From Strigamia acuminata (lineage: Eukaryota; Arthropoda; Chilopoda; Geophilomorpha; Linotaeniidae), in NCBI GenBank assembly GCA_949358305.1, contig OX442317.1, forward strand, positions 11,352,186 through 11,412,185: a stretch of 60,000 bases of DNA. The letters are read 5' to 3'. Under the pieces are notes generated by a model that saw only the letters and a list, made by a program, of their open reading frames with translations, ran no database searches and was not told the DNA's origin. Position 1 is the stretch's first letter, and each line of letters opens with the position of its first letter. Shown here one piece after another: positions 1 through 13,087 of this stretch. Both the position numbers and the translations under genes were made by a program.

Positions 1-3
1 TGG

Positions 4-35
4 CATACACCCTGACATATCAGGCAGGGTGTATG
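4..35. repeat. Hairpin at window edge
   Basis: CATACACCCTG at 4-14 is mirrored by CAGGGTGTATG at about 25-35, a perfect 11-bp inverted repeat with a 10-base loop. It lies just upstream of the first gene. It could be a mobile-element end or a regulatory hairpin; the flank is outside the window, so neither can be decided. Confidence 0.6.
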
Positions 36-68
36 TCATTATTTATCATGAACATTGTCTATTTTAGG

Positions 69-3060
69 ATGTTTAATAACAACAGTAATTCGTACAACAG
101 TAATTCGTTCTTAGCCCACCAACCCCAGACATCTTTCGGTAATCAGCAAGCATCGGCTATAACATCTTTTTCATTACTGTTTTCGCCACGGCAGCAACAG
201 CCACAACAACAACAACAACCACAGAAACAGCTGCCGGTTCAATACTACGACGATCAAAAGTATATAAAATCCCAATTGCAACAGATAACACTCCAAGTGC
301 AGCATCTGCAGCAACAGACAATTGTCAATCCTCCTTTAGATCAGCAACAATTAGAGGCGATTTCAATAGAGCTGGCACCTGAACTTTATGGACTCAGTCA
401 AGACAAACAAGCAAATTTCATATCGTACGTGTATGGTAGCACTGGAATATTAGAACTTGTCAATGATCAGGACGAAATCAATGAGCACGAAGAAACTATA
501 CGAAGTACTATCAGTTCTGTCATACGTGATATCGCGAAGAACAAGAGGTAAAGATAATTTATTATATTTTTGATTTCTTTAAAATAAATGGTATATTATT
601 TTTTTTTCAGTTCTAAAAAAACATTTTGTATAACTTCACTTAAAATTAAAAATAGCAAAAATGATTGGTCATCCATTACAATAAGAATTTTCTGGAAGAA
701 AATTTATTTTCTTCTATTCTGTACGGCCATCAGAAATCATTTTGACCATTTTCGCTCAGCATTCCCCGACGGTGAATGCAAAATCATTTGGTGTGCGGTC
801 GAGGTGGAATTAGGTCCCCTGTTAGATATAGAAACAGCAAACATAAAATCCAAGGGTGTATTCAAAGCTTCATTAAACTATAATGAACTCTTAGTGGATG
901 AGTTAGTTTACAATTTTTTGAATACTTGTACTAAACATTATGACTTCAATACCGTTTAGTGACCTTTTTTTATTAGAAAAACAGGAACTATGTTATTACC
1001 CTGCAATTTTAAAATTAGATAAAAATGTAAACAAAAATAAATGTATTGATGATAGCAATTTAAAACCAATACATGGAAATTTTATAATTGAGGCTCTTAA
1101 AAACAGGTGTGCATTTCGCCCTTTAAAACAATTACATATAAAATCACTAAAAAACAAAAACACATGTGGGAGAAATGTAAAAATTGAGCCAATAATAAAG
1201 GCAATAAAGAAAAATTATGTTCTTTCAGACTTTATACAAATTTCACTGCAAGACAATGAGGTTTTATTAACATCATGTCTTTGCTATCAAACTAAAAATG
1301 ACGAATTAAAAACCATACTAAAATCCTGTACCGCCGGTATTTCATTCATAATATGTATAGAATGCATATTATATGCACACAAGCTCGTCAAGGCAGAGAG
1401 CTTAGATAAATTTTGGAGCCATGTTAAAACAGAACATATATTTTTATCAGCTCAGAAAAAAATTACAATTAACTTAGATATAATCAAGGAGCTCAAACCT
1501 GTTAATGTGTACATGTCTAATATTCTAATGCATCGACCTTTAGTACAGGGTCGTAGGGAAACAACTGAGAAGTATTTATACTTAACTCATCCAAGCTATC
1601 CTCATCCAAAACTCTATAATTTTAAATCAAGAAAAATCCAAAGTCATGAGGACATGCATGTATCAGAAAATGTATCGAAAAATGACGTACAAGAGGACAT
1701 GCATATATCAGAAAATGTATCGAAAAATGACGTACAAGAGGACATGCATATAATAAGAGCCAGGTTTGACACTGATAACGGATGGGACGAATTCCTCAGC
1801 TTAGATGAAAGCTTGAAAAACAGTCAAAATCCCAATGAAAATGAATTTAGCCAAGTGAATATGAAAAATACACCTGTTGAATGTGAATTAGCCAATGAAT
1901 TACTCAATGAATTACTCAATAACCCAACAGGTGTACGTGCTGTAGAATTACCCAATGAATTACTCAATGAATTCTTCAATAACCAAGCAGGTGCGAGTGT
2001 TGTAGAAAATACTTCTGGGCCCATGTTTTCACCCTCGTCACATAACAACTTTTCACCAATGACCAATTATTACAATTACTTGCCTGCATCTCCAGATAAT
2101 AATCCGGTAATAATGACCACTGGTCAACACGCCAGCACTGGCGATCAACACGCCAGCACTGGCGATCAACACGCCAGCACTGGCGATCAACACGCCAGCA
2201 CGGGCGATCAACACGCCAGCACTGGCGATCAACACGCCAGCACGGGCGAGGGCGATCAACACGCCAGCACGGGCGAGGGCGATCAACACGCCAGCACGGG
2301 CGAGGGCGATCAACACGCCAGCACGGGCGAGGGCGATCAACACGCCAGCACGGGCGAGGGCGATCAACACGCCAGCACGGGCGAGGGCGATCAACACGCC
2401 AGCACGGGCGAGGGCGATCAACACGCCAGCGCGGGCGAGGGCGATCAACACGCCAGCGCGGGCGAGGGCGATCAACACGCCAGCGCGGGCGAGGGCGATC
2501 AACACGCCAGCGCGGGCGAGGGCGATCAACACGCGGGCGAGGGCGATCAACACGCCAGCGCGGGCGAGGGCGATCAACACGCGGGCGAGGGCGATCAACA
2601 CGCGGGCGAGGGCGATCAACACGCGAGCACGGGCGATCAACACGCGAGCACGGGCGATCAACACGCGAGCACGGGCGATCAACACGCGAGCACGGGCGAT
2701 CAACACGCGAGCACGGGCGATCAACACGCGAGCACGGGCGATCAACACGCGAGCACGGGCGATCAACACGCGAGCACGGGCCGTCAACACGCCAGCACGG
2801 GCCGTCAACACGCCAGCACGGGCGATCAACACGCCAGCACGGGCCGTCAACACGCCAGCACGGGCGATCAACACGCCAGCACGAGCCGTCAACACGCCAG
2901 CACGAGCCGTCAACACGCCAGCAGTGTACGAGCTGTGTACAATACTTGGATACCCTCGTCTGTCCGACGATATATTTCGCCATACCTACAGCAGCACATA
3001 TCTTGCCATCGCACTTCACGACAATCCAGGAGCGGACTAAACCGCTATAACCAGCTATAA
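69..3060 (+). CDS. Unrecognised protein with Gln-rich N-terminus, C2H2-like segment and repeat tail
   Basis: I do not recognise this gene. The model is exon 1 69-547, exon 2 611-893 (or to 905) and exon 3 985-3060. Intron 1 (548-610) has a GTAAAG donor and a T-rich TTTCAG acceptor and preserves frame. Intron 2 is inferred: exon 2 otherwise stops at 959 while a long frame opens at 940, and a TACTAAAC branch-like site plus CAG at 984 would join them in phase. Exon 1 encodes an Asn/Gln-rich start and polyQ, then a more ordinary segment. Exon 3 has a Cys/His stretch (CIEC at about 1355, then HVKTEH about 20 residues later) like a C2H2 finger, two copies of an EDMHxSENVSKNDVQ repeat, LNELLN repeats, and a tail of DQHAST/GEG repeats. 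An ATG at 33 is also in frame, but TTTTAG at 62-67 may be an upstream acceptor. The alternative is two overlapping genes (69-959 and 940-3060) or a frameshift. Confidence 0.5.
2117..2928 (+). repeat. Coding minisatellite (GDQHAST / GDQHASTGE units)
   Basis: About 35 tandem units of 21 or 27 bases within the last exon of the gene above. Units differ by a GEG insert and by ST, SA or loss of AS. Every unit length is a multiple of three, so the frame is kept. All unit types share the invariant core CAACACGC. The units form blocks (short, long, short), which points to local unequal exchange. Because of the period, two minus-strand frames also stay open; these are by-products. Confidence 0.95.
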
Positions 3061-3270
3061 ACCTTTCTAGAATACATTATATTGACTGGTGTTTGTTATT
3101 ATAGAACTAATATTGGTGTTAACACAATTTATGTTAATTTTAATGTGAGATTCAAAACGGGATTTACTATTTCTTAGCATTGTAACAATTTAGTAGATAT
3201 ATGTTACTGTTGTTGCTGCATAGTTACGGCAACCATATTTTTTTCAGTTGATTTTTTAGCTATGTAGTTT

Positions 3271-4750
3271 TTGTTCTTGGGATTTTGTAATGGCCTTTTG
3301 TTTTTGGGATTTTGCAATGGCCTTTTGTTTTTGGGATTTTGTAATGGCCTTTTGTTTTTGGGATTTTGTAATGGTCTTTTGTTTTTGGGATTTTGCAATG
3401 GTCTTTTGTTTTTGGGATTTTGTAATGGTCTTTTGTTTTTGGGATTTTGTAATGGTCTTTTGTTTTTGGGATTTTGTAATGGTCTTTTGTTTTTGGGATT
3501 TTGCAATGGTCTTTTGTTTTTGGGATTTTGTAATGGTCTTTTGTTTTTGGGATTTTGTAATGGTCTTTTGTTTTTGGGATTTTGTAATGGCCTTTTGTTT
3601 TTGGGATTTTGTAATGGCCTTTTGTTTTTGGGATTTTGTAATGGCCTTTTGTTTTTGGGATTTTGTAATGGCCTTTTGTTTTTGGGATTTTGTAATGGCC
3701 TTTTGTTTTTGGGATTTTGTAATGGCCTTTTGTTTTTGGGATTTTGTAATGGCCTTTTGTTTTTGGGATTTTGTAATGGCCTTTTGTTTTTGGGATTTTG
3801 TAATGGCCTTTTGTTTTTGGGATTTTGTAATGGCCTTTTGTTTTTGGGATTTTGTAATGGCCTATTGTTTTTGGGATTTTGTAATGGCCTATTGTTTTTG
3901 GGATTTTGTAATGGCCTATTGTTTTTGGGATTTTGTAATGGCCTATTGTTTTTGGGATTTTGTAATGGCCTATTGTTTTTGGGATTTTGTAATAGCCTTT
4001 TCTTTTTGGGATTTTGTAATGGCCTTTTGTTTTTGGGATTTTGTAATGGCCTTTTGTTTTTGGGATTTTGTAATGGCCTTTTGTTTTTGGGATTTTGTAA
4101 TGGCCTTTTGTTTTTGGGATTTTGTAATGGCCTTTTGTTTTTGGGATTTTGTAATGGCCTATTGTTTTTGGGATTTTGTAATGGCCTTTTGTTTTTGGGA
4201 TTTTGTAATGGCCTATTGTTTTTGGGATTTTGTAATGGCCTATTGTTTTTGGGATTTTGTAATGGCCTTTTGTTTTTGGGATTTTGTAATGGCCTATTGT
4301 TTTTGGGATTTTGTAATGGCCTTTTGTTTTTGGGATTTTGTAATGGCCTTTTGTTTTTGGGATTTTGTAATGGCCTTTTGTTTTTGGGATTTTGTAATGG
4401 CCTTTTGTTTTTGGGATTTTGTAATGGCCTATTGTTTTTGGGATTTTGTAATGGCCTATTGTTTTTGGGATTTTGTAATGGCCTATTGTTTTTGGGATTT
4501 TGTAATGGCCTATTGTTTTTGGGATTTTGTAATGGCCTATTGTTTTTGGGATTTTGTAATGGCCTTTTGTTTTTGGGATTTTGTAATGGCCTTTTGTTTT
4601 TGGGATTTTGTAATGGCCTATTGTTTTTGGGATTTTGTAATGGCCTATTGTTTTTGGGATTTTGTAATGGCCTATTGTTTTTGGGATTTTGTAATGGCCT
4701 ATTGTTTTTGGGATTTTGTAATGGCCTTTTGTTTTTGGGATTTTGTAATG
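3271..4750. repeat. 27-bp minisatellite, about 55 copies
   Basis: A tandem array with a 27-base unit built around TTTTGTAATGGCC followed by TTTTGTTTTTGGGA. Copies differ only at a few positions: GGCC or GGTC, CTTTTG or CTATTG, and TGTAAT or TGCAAT. Variants are clustered along the array. Two plus frames (FLGFCNGLL, MAFCFWDFV) and one minus frame (PLQNPKNKR) remain open through the array because 27 is divisible by three. I see no promoter or splice sites that would make it a gene. Confidence 0.97.
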
Positions 4751-6668
4751 ACGGCGGTCCGCGCCAAGCGCTGAATAAAGTTTATAAAGTTTATTATGAT
4801 TTGTTGTGTAACATAGGTTTATTTAAATTAATATTATTAAGAACGTGGAATTGGCCGCATTAGATGGCACATTACAAATGTGCCATCTAATCAATGTGCC
4901 GTTGGTGCCCAACACTGCTTAAAACCAATTAAAATCGTTATTAGTTTACTAAGTCAATTTTTATTAGTTTAATGATGATTAAAGAGAATCGAGATTTTTA
5001 CGATTTCTACAGCAAGCTCGAGAGATGCCCGTAGGAAGAGCGACAAAACCGGTCAGTAAACTGGACAAATAGAGATGGGCATGCACTCATACGCTGAGAA
5101 ACGTCCGAGCCGACCCGTTACGGAGACTGAGAGAGGCAAGGACGTGAAAAAAATATTATATTATTTTACTTTAGGAATTTACGTTTGGGATCAGAAAACA
5201 AGCACACGTGACCGACTACATTGTACAAAGCTTGTATTTATATTTTTTACAACAATGACGCTCCACAAGATTTAAATGGGTTGAAACTGCTTCTTGTATG
5301 AAATATATTATCAAATAGGAATTTATTGTCATCTATTAGTTTTACATGAAGGAAAAGAAGTGTTATCACGCGGCAGGTTGCCCGGGCGTTTGTTAGTTTT
5401 GTCATCGCTGAAGTCACAGCGGCACCTTTTTCAACATGCAATCAACCGGATTTGTTTAACAAATTTTATCCAAATATTTACGGACCGCGGAAAGGTGATG
5501 CAATGCATCGATTCAAAATTACATTTTCCTCAAGAAACACACTGTATTATGTGCAGAAATACATTTTTATATGCAAAAATGAACATTATTAGACCCAAAT
5601 TACAGTTGTAGGTCAAAACGTCGTTTTTAAGACAAAAATAGTTGGATTTAAAATCGGAAATGGTTGTTTTTAGGTCACAAATTGTCGTGTTAGACCAAAA
5701 TGCATTTTTACATGGAAAAATTGATCTTGTTAGGTTAGAAATAATCATACTTAAACGACAAAACAAACTATAAAAAATTATCTTTTATGTACAGAAATGC
5801 ATTTTTTTTTGTGCAAAACTGGATTTTTAAGTGTAGAAAATAAAAAAAAGGATTATTTCAATCCTTAAAAAGCATAAAAAATCCAAAATATTGTTTAAAA
5901 TCCAAATATTAATTAATTTTTATTCCAATCCTCCTCTATGCTCTATGGTTCCATTTGCATTTCCGAACTTCGTTTACACTTGGGCCAATTCTCTAAAGTT
6001 CTTGATTGACTTTACTCCATCCTGACAACAGTCGACGAAACAATTGCACATTTAAAAGCTGGATTTCGCGAAGACGGCTCGGACATAGAAATGGTCGAAA
6101 CCTTCTCGCAGATCGCAAATTCGGACCGAGAAATGACGATACGGCCGACGTACGCCACATAAGCTAGCAACAACGAACGAAGGGACTGCTGTCAGATAAG
6201 ATATCACAGGCAAAATCAACACTGCCGAGTTAAATTTAAAAATTTTCTCTTGATTCCAGAAACTTCTTTCTCTCCAATCATCCTTTCCATGTTGCGTACC
6301 CACCCAACATGGCGTCTCGACTCAACACGACGGCAAAACCCCAGAGCAACTAGTTTTGTCAACAACAAATAGGAAGACGAATTATTTTAATACGGTGAGC
6401 AAATACTTATGTTCAGTATTCAGAATCTGAAATAATTGTTGTATAATTGTTGTTTTTTAACAAAGTTCCCAGGTAGGAATTATATCAAGGCAAAAATGAG
6501 TATATATAAATTTCCCATTTTATTTGAATGTTTTAATAAATATAATTGTATGTAGTTTTATTCAACTACATAAAAATTATAATTATAATTACATAGCATA
6601 GCATATACTTTAAAAATTTTGTTTTCTTTATAAAGACAATACAAATAAATTTATTTCACTTTATACAT
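4751..6668. other. Intergenic, no gene seen
   Basis: No convincing coding region. From about 5560 to 5800 there are loosely repeated motifs of the type AGACCAAAATG / GGTCAAAACG, like the decayed repeat near 18.9-19.2 kb. The stretch at about 5980-6310 is slightly richer in GC but its frames are short and unlike known proteins. Confidence 0.5.
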
Positions 6669-9600
6669 TTATTTCACTTTATATGATGGTTCCGTCGGAC
6701 ATTGCATCCAAAATGGTGCCGATAAAGTTCCATTTAAACTTCCATTTATAGTTTTTCTGACAATCATGTACCTGTCATTGAATTCCCAAAACCGTTTCTG
6801 TTTAAAAAAGTATGTTTTTTCTGAAATGAAAAAAAATTAGAATTAATTCTAAAAATAAGCATAAACAAAATTTCAAGCTTATAAAATAAATATTAAATGT
6901 TGAAATCAATTATTGATTTAGGACAGGTTTATTACCTGAACTTGCATACAGACTCATAAAATATTTAGGATACAAACCTATTTAAACATTTTTCTTACTG
7001 TTTGTCCATTGGAATCCTGCATTGATGTTGTACGGTACTTTTCTCCAGCTCCGCATGTCGCGTGGATAATTGAATTCCATGGTCTCAGTATGTTCATCAA
7101 AGCGCCAATATTGGCGACCAGAGAAAAAATAAGTTCTTCCATTGAAACCCCAAACCAGAGCTGCGTCAATTTTACTCAAATTGGCAGAGAAACCAAGCTC
7201 GGTCAATGGTTTGGGAAAGTCTCGATCAGGTACGTTGTTTGAATTGAATAACCAATATTGTTTTCCTGGGTTCCGAATAGTCAATTTAAATTAATCAAAC
7301 TAATTAGACATCGATAAACTCACCAATAAACATGATAATTTTCTGATCATGCGGCCGTTCGTACACAGCATCAACGCGTTTAAAATCTTCGGGTAAATAA
7401 TACCAAAAGCGTTTAATTTCTGCTGGGTAACCTTTCTGGACACCGCGATTGTTTAATCGCCAGAAATACTTTCAAAAAAATAAATATATATATATATATA
7501 TATATATTAAATACATGTATAATACATGTATAATTAATATATGAAATTCAAAAGTAATTTATTCTAATCAATTACTTTGTCTTTGAAAATGAACAGTTCG
7601 CCACGGATCATAGAAATAGCATCGTATGATGTGTCACATGTATTTGGTATGCCACCACTGGGGGATGCTGTACTTGGACGGGGATAGTAACTTGAAGTCG
7701 AAGCATAGTGAGTTGCAGGTAGTAGGCGTTCCGTTGGTACATAAGATGGTCGTGTATATGTTGAAGTCGATGGATTGTGAGTTGCAGGTGGTAGACGTTC
7801 CTTTGGTACATAAGATGGTTGTCTATATATAGGTGGAAGTGTGACCCATTCCTTACGCGAAACTCCTATTAATAATCAACGGAAAATTTAAATCAAAGTA
7901 ACATGATGTTTCCAGCTGTCAGTCGTGACCAGCTGCTAGCAAAACATAGTGAAATAAATTATCTAACTCAATTTGTGAATTTAAGCGCGAATGAATGGAA
8001 ACAAAAAAACTCTGATACGAGAATCCCTTTCTCTCTGTCAAGATCCTCAATCTGGCTTCATTGGCACCTATTTTGTGAAACGAGCCCTAACGCGAATCAC
8101 ACTCATTCCTTCTCCAAACCCCATGGCCGAGATGGAGCGAAGGCGCTGTGAACAGTGAACAACAGAAGAGAGTGCTCGTTTTAACAGTACACACTGTTGC
8201 GATCTCAAATGTTCACTTCATTTGTGGTGGAGTTATTCTGCCACGTTTTAAGATATTATTTATGTTTTAATCATAATCATTAGAATTGTGTTTTTTGCCG
8301 TGCACCTGTTGCGCTTTTGGGCAATTGGCCCAGAAGCTGTAACGGCTGCCCTGGCATTTTGAGCCCTGGATTGGGGCGTTGCTAAGTCAATCCCCAAATT
8401 TTGCACCGTTGCTAGGGCTGAAGCGTGCCTTGGCACACGCCACGCCTGCGCACTGGCCGTTTTCCGGCCATATTCCGAGCAATAATTCGAATTATTGCTC
8501 ACTCTTTGCATCACACTCATACCGTTCACACCGACACAGCTTTGTTCACTAACCAAAAACACTGTTTTGTCCGTGACTCGTGAGTTTTGCCAAGTTTCAA
8601 CCCGATTTGTTTGAACCAACGTTCAAACGAATCACTTTCCGAGCCGCGAAGACGACGCACGACGGCCCAAACCACCGTCGTTCCCACCGCCGCCCGAAGA
8701 CCAACGCGCCCACGCCGTTGAAGATCAACGCCAGCCAGCCGCCGAGGATTGCAGAGCCATCGTCGCCTTTCCTCGACCTGTTAACGACGATTCCGATTCA
8801 GATTGTAGCGGATCTCCAGTCAGGTTTTAACGATCGGCGGTACCCGCCGTTTGACTACTTGTCTCCAACGGAAATCTCCCGTTGCAATCTAGGGTTTAAC
8901 CTAAGATTTCCCGTCTTGTCAGGCTTAACAGCCGACACTCTTTGTGAAGTCTTTCGGCTTCACGCTTCCTTTCTCACTTCGCAGAATTTGCGCGGCGACG
9001 AGTCGCCATTTCTGCACTGCTTTTTCCCGCCCGAAGGAGTCCCGCGCTGCTTCGAGCACGTCGCCTTCTACGCCGACGACATCATTCTTTTAGAACCCAT
9101 TTTATTATCATTCTCATCAATTGAACCTGTAATTAACGCTTAATAAATTGATTAATTGTTTGATTTAAAAATAACTGATTTAGCCCTTATTCGAGATCAA
9201 ATCCCTAGACACCGACTTAACGGCTAACCCACCCGATAGAAGACCTATAAACGGCATTCAACTGCTTCCACAGGTGAACGCCGGGATCTCTTGCAATTGG
9301 AAAAATCCCATAGTGACTAAATATAAATTTAGTGTTGTTAGAATAATTTAATTGGAACCATCAGGAACGCAACAACACATAACAAAACGTTATTAAACAC
9401 CACATCTATCTAAATGAGATGCTTAATTGTTCATTGTGTTGTAACACAATGTGTTACTCTCTTTTTGATTAGATTACCATAAAGCTGTTGAATCCCCATG
9501 CGGTCGTCTTCTGGTAATGTATAGTTTGCTTTGACCCACTGATAATATGGATGCATTAGTGATGATTGAGCACTTGAATGAAGCAACCCTAAACTGTGAC

Positions 9601-10863
9601 CAAACTCGTGGGCCGCCACAGCGAATAAACTCACTCCTAAAACAAAAGACGGAAAAAAGAAAAATTAAAGTTTTATAGAGCAAAAAAAATACACTTGGTA
9701 ATCAGAAAAATTGTATATATATCACATGTATATCCAGTTTTCTTTAATAAAAAATATTGTTTTGAAGTATTCGAACGGATTTGAATTTACCTACAGAATC
9801 TTCGTGATTAGTCGTGTCCCATACTTCTTCTTCGTCGAAGTGGATGTCACCACCCAGACCCGGGCCGGGAAAAAACGCGTGGGCCAGCACAGATCCGAGA
9901 CCGTCAAAGGGATATCCGTCGTCGTGATAACCACGATAAAACGAAATAGAGATATCGGCTTGATCGCCTTGTGAAATTTCAGTGAATGTTAATGGCGAAG
10001 CCTCGCGCCAAACGTTTGAAGCACGACTTATCTCGCGCCTTATTGTCCGGTGATCAAGCTTCGTCAGTCGGTCCAGAATGCTAACAAATAAACAAAGAAA
10101 TGTATTGAAAAACATTTTTTTCAAACCAATAAAGCTTGACTTTTTGTGGATTTTTTTTACGAACCTCCATGTGAGGTTGAAGCGACCCCACTTTCCGCCT
10201 TGAAGTGCATATCGCTTATCTCTGCCTGAAGTTCCAACGACGTCTGGAAATCCACAGCGACCCCTTTTCATGACATTTATTGTCATTTCGTCGACAAATC
10301 CCGTTTCGGAAATATTAGCATATCGTTGCATCGCACGAATAGCATATTTCAGCCGCTCCGCTGCGAGCAAATTCCCCGCGTTCAAGTCCGTCGGAGGCAG
10401 ATATCCATATTTGGTTAGAAAATTCTGCAAATAAATGAATAAGTGGTCAGCTCAGTCATGCCAACCAGTTAAATCCGCGAAAACTCATGCCAGAATGTGA
10501 GCGCGCGAATGGAAATGAAGCCCGAATCAACCAAATGTCTCCTCCATAGGAAAAATATGTGACGATGATGCTCTCCGGCTCAAATGACTAACATTATTTG
10601 GACCTAACAAGCAAGTCTATCTTTCTATATATTAGAAAATTGTGTTCTGGCTTTTAATTCACATAAAACATGATTTTATTTTAACAACAAGCTTAAAATG
10701 TTATTTTTCCACCCGAAAAATTTAATAAGAAACATAAAAGAAATATAAACAAGAATTTACTCACCACGGCGCCTGTCATGATGGCGCTGTCATGCTGGTG
10801 AACTATGGGCCGTGCAGCCAGCAACCGAAGACAGCATGTAGCAGCCAATAGTAAGAACTCCAT
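6669..10863 (-). CDS. Secreted matrix metalloproteinase (Mmp family)
   Basis: Zinc endopeptidase (metzincin M10A) that cleaves extracellular matrix after secretion. Eight exons on the minus strand: 10765-10863, 10165-10424, 9791-10080, 9478-9636, 7576-7865, 7324-7468, 6999-7265 and 6669-6820. All junctions have GT/AG and matching phase, giving 553 residues. Order: signal peptide ([17 protein letters not shown]), propeptide with FLTKYGYLP and the cysteine switch RCGFPDV, furin-type RDKR before YALQGGKW, and a catalytic domain with [11 protein letters not shown] plus the Met turn SLMHP. A Pro/Ser/Thr hinge contains two SYVPxERL repeats, and a four-blade hemopexin domain is closed by Cys in NTCDTSYD and MQCPTEP. 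It ends soon after the second Cys with no GPI or membrane segment, so it is probably secreted. The furin site suggests Golgi activation. The closest relatives are expected to be arthropod Mmp1-type proteins. Nothing looks broken. Confidence 0.95.
7489..7508. repeat. (TA)n microsatellite
   Basis: Short TA run in the metalloproteinase intron between exons 5 and 6. Confidence 0.9.
7866..9477. other. Large intron of the metalloproteinase with a GC-richer insert
   Basis: This 1.6-kb intron contains, from about 8220 to 9130, a segment clearly richer in GC than the surroundings. A 187-codon plus-strand frame (8580-9143) starts without an ATG and is rich in Pro, Arg and Phe. It resembles nothing I know. 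The composition shift suggests an inserted, possibly mobile segment; no terminal repeats were recognised. Confidence 0.4.
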
Positions 10864-10867
10864 TTCA

Positions 10868-10896
10868 GTGTTTGAGTGTTTGAGTGTTTGAGTGTT
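10868..10896. repeat. 8-bp tandem repeat upstream of Mmp start
   Basis: About four copies of GTGTTTGA immediately upstream of the metalloproteinase ATG on its 5' side (minus strand TCAAACAC). Probably 5' untranslated sequence. Confidence 0.8.
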
Positions 10897-10929
10897 TTTA
10901 TGGGTTCTGACCCCAGCAGATTGCATTCA

Positions 10930-13080
10930 GGAGAATTAAGGGTCACTGTCCAGTTTGTTGACATGACTAGGGATGGGCAAATAAAGGAGAAATTAAAGTA
11001 ACAAAAAACAAATCACAACAGTTGTCAGAAGGAAACATAACTGCAGTTGATTTGCAGGATGTTTTTCATTCTTTCTTTGGTTTTGTTTGGAACCACCGTT
11101 GCTGCTCTCATTCCAAAGTCTTGATGATTCAATATAGCCATGTGTTTGTCAATTTCATGAATTTTTGTTATGTTTTATTTATTTTATTTTCTAGGTTTTT
11201 GACCTCTCTTTAGATTTCAAGTCAAGAGTCGCTTTTTAATTGGTAAAATTAAATAAATAAATCTTTGACTTTTTTTGAACATGTTTTGATTTTTGGAATT
11301 TTTTGAATTTATTTTGAATTTTGTTAAGTTTTTGAATTATGTTAGAAATTGAATACAAGTTGTGAAATTTTGTTACATTCTTTTAAAGTTATTAATAATA
11401 ATAATAAAGATTGTCTATTTTGTTCAAACTATTTACAAATCTCATTTCGAGCTTTGAAATCAGCATTTTTCTTTTATTTCGGCGTAATTTGGTATTTTCT
11501 CCATTTCAACTATATTTAATGATTATTCTAACATTTTTTATTGGCAATCCATCGCAATTAAATGAAATATCAACTTTAAAATTATTACAATAAGATTAAT
11601 CAAAAATTTTTTTTATTATTTAATTAAATTTGGCTTTTAAAATGTTTACACATCCACCTAATTCATATTTTTACTCTTTTTCTTTAAGGTATTTCAGCTT
11701 TTCCACAAAAGATGACACTACTGTATTGCGTATTGCACACACAAAACTTAAAATCGTCAAATAATGACATCAAAATAAATATTCCTGAGACGGCTAAATC
11801 AAATGGAAATTTTTATTTAAAATCCAATACAATTATGACAATTACATACCGTGAAATCAAAATCATGATAAGCGATTCTTATTATTATTATTGAGAATTG
11901 AACATTTGATTATTACTATTACATTCGTAACTTAATAATAATTCAATTGCCAACAGTCATTCAGAATCATCCAGCATTATGAGAAAACACACGTTAATTG
12001 CAAATGATTTAATGTCTGATTGCATTCACATATTTCTAAAACAGCTGATTATACTCAAAATTGTTAAATTTATCCGTTCCCCAAGCAAGTTCTTAAAAAA
12101 ATTAAAAAATACACACAACGTTTATTTTTTTTACTGTAATAAATTGTATACAAGTTTAGGAAAACCAATTATTGATTGTAAAAAACAAAACGAAATTTCG
12201 TATAATATAAAACATTTAAAAATTGTTTTAACAATTTATTTCGAAGTTTGTAAAAAGTTAAATATTTTCCCCAGTGAATCACAGGACTCAAAATATAAAA
12301 CTGCATATCTGTTGGCCAAATACAAACTTTGTTGTAAACACTGAAAAATTAAATTAAAAAATTTGTCATCAATAATTCTAAAATTAAAAAAATAAATCAA
12401 TTACCATGTATTTAGATGGTCTACATATAATGATATAATGATATCACACAATGCTGTCACCGAATATTTACAACAGCAGACCATTGCCCTTAAAGCTGAT
12501 AAACATTTCATAGAATATTTTTGTAAAAAATATATACGAGCACCTGCATTCCAAAAATGGATAAAGTTCCCGTTCCTGTTCGGTCTTTCCTGATGTTTTC
12601 GTGGTCTAGTATTTCCTGTAGTTGGTGCAGGTATTTATATTCCGAATGCGAGCATCTAAAAATTAATAATTGTTAATGTTTATTATATTTCAGGTTGTGG
12701 TACCTTTTCGGGGGGTTTGACTTCAGCGGAAGCTAAATTTTCCTTATTTTCCGATTCAAGATTGATAGATGTTGTCATTTTCCGCAATAAATGGTTGATT
12801 CACGAAAAACTTAACGACTGGAAGCGATAAATGTGGATTGTGTGACACCGTTGTTATCAAAAGTGGCGCCAAGCGGATGTTTTGAGTTCACGACTGTATC
12901 AATCTATCGCGAATTCAAGTTGGGCGTGACGGGAAATAATAACTTGATACGACAACGAATCTTAGTTGATTGTTAATAACTAATTTTATTTAAAACATAC
13001 AACATTTTATGTATATATGTAAAAAACAATGCGCTCGTCCCTGATTGCAAACGTTATAATACGAAGGTGAAACATTGATG
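10930..13080. other. AT-rich intergenic stretch
   Basis: No supported gene. A 121-codon frame at 11979-12344 starts with ATG and is rich in Lys, Ile, Leu and Asn. At this base composition such a frame can arise by chance, and I see no domain, TATA box or splice signals, so I do not call it. Confidence 0.5.
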
Positions 13081-13087
13081 GATTCGT

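Noticed and set aside
1976-3019. Long minus-strand frames rich in WRVDRP or LIARAGV repeats
   Set aside because: Mirror images of the plus-strand coding minisatellite; they exist only because the unit length is a multiple of three.
3271-4863. Plus-strand 500-codon frames of FLGFCNGLL or FCFWDFVMA repeats
   Set aside because: Non-coding minisatellite read in three-fold periodic frames; no start context, splicing or unique protein part.
8260-9143. 119- and 187-codon frames inside a metalloproteinase intron
   Set aside because: No ATG for the longer one, opposite strands overlap, no domain; the GC shift alone is reported.
11979-12344. 121-codon ATG frame rich in Lys, Ile and Asn
   Set aside because: Composition equals translated AT-rich DNA; no domain, promoter or duplicate supports it.
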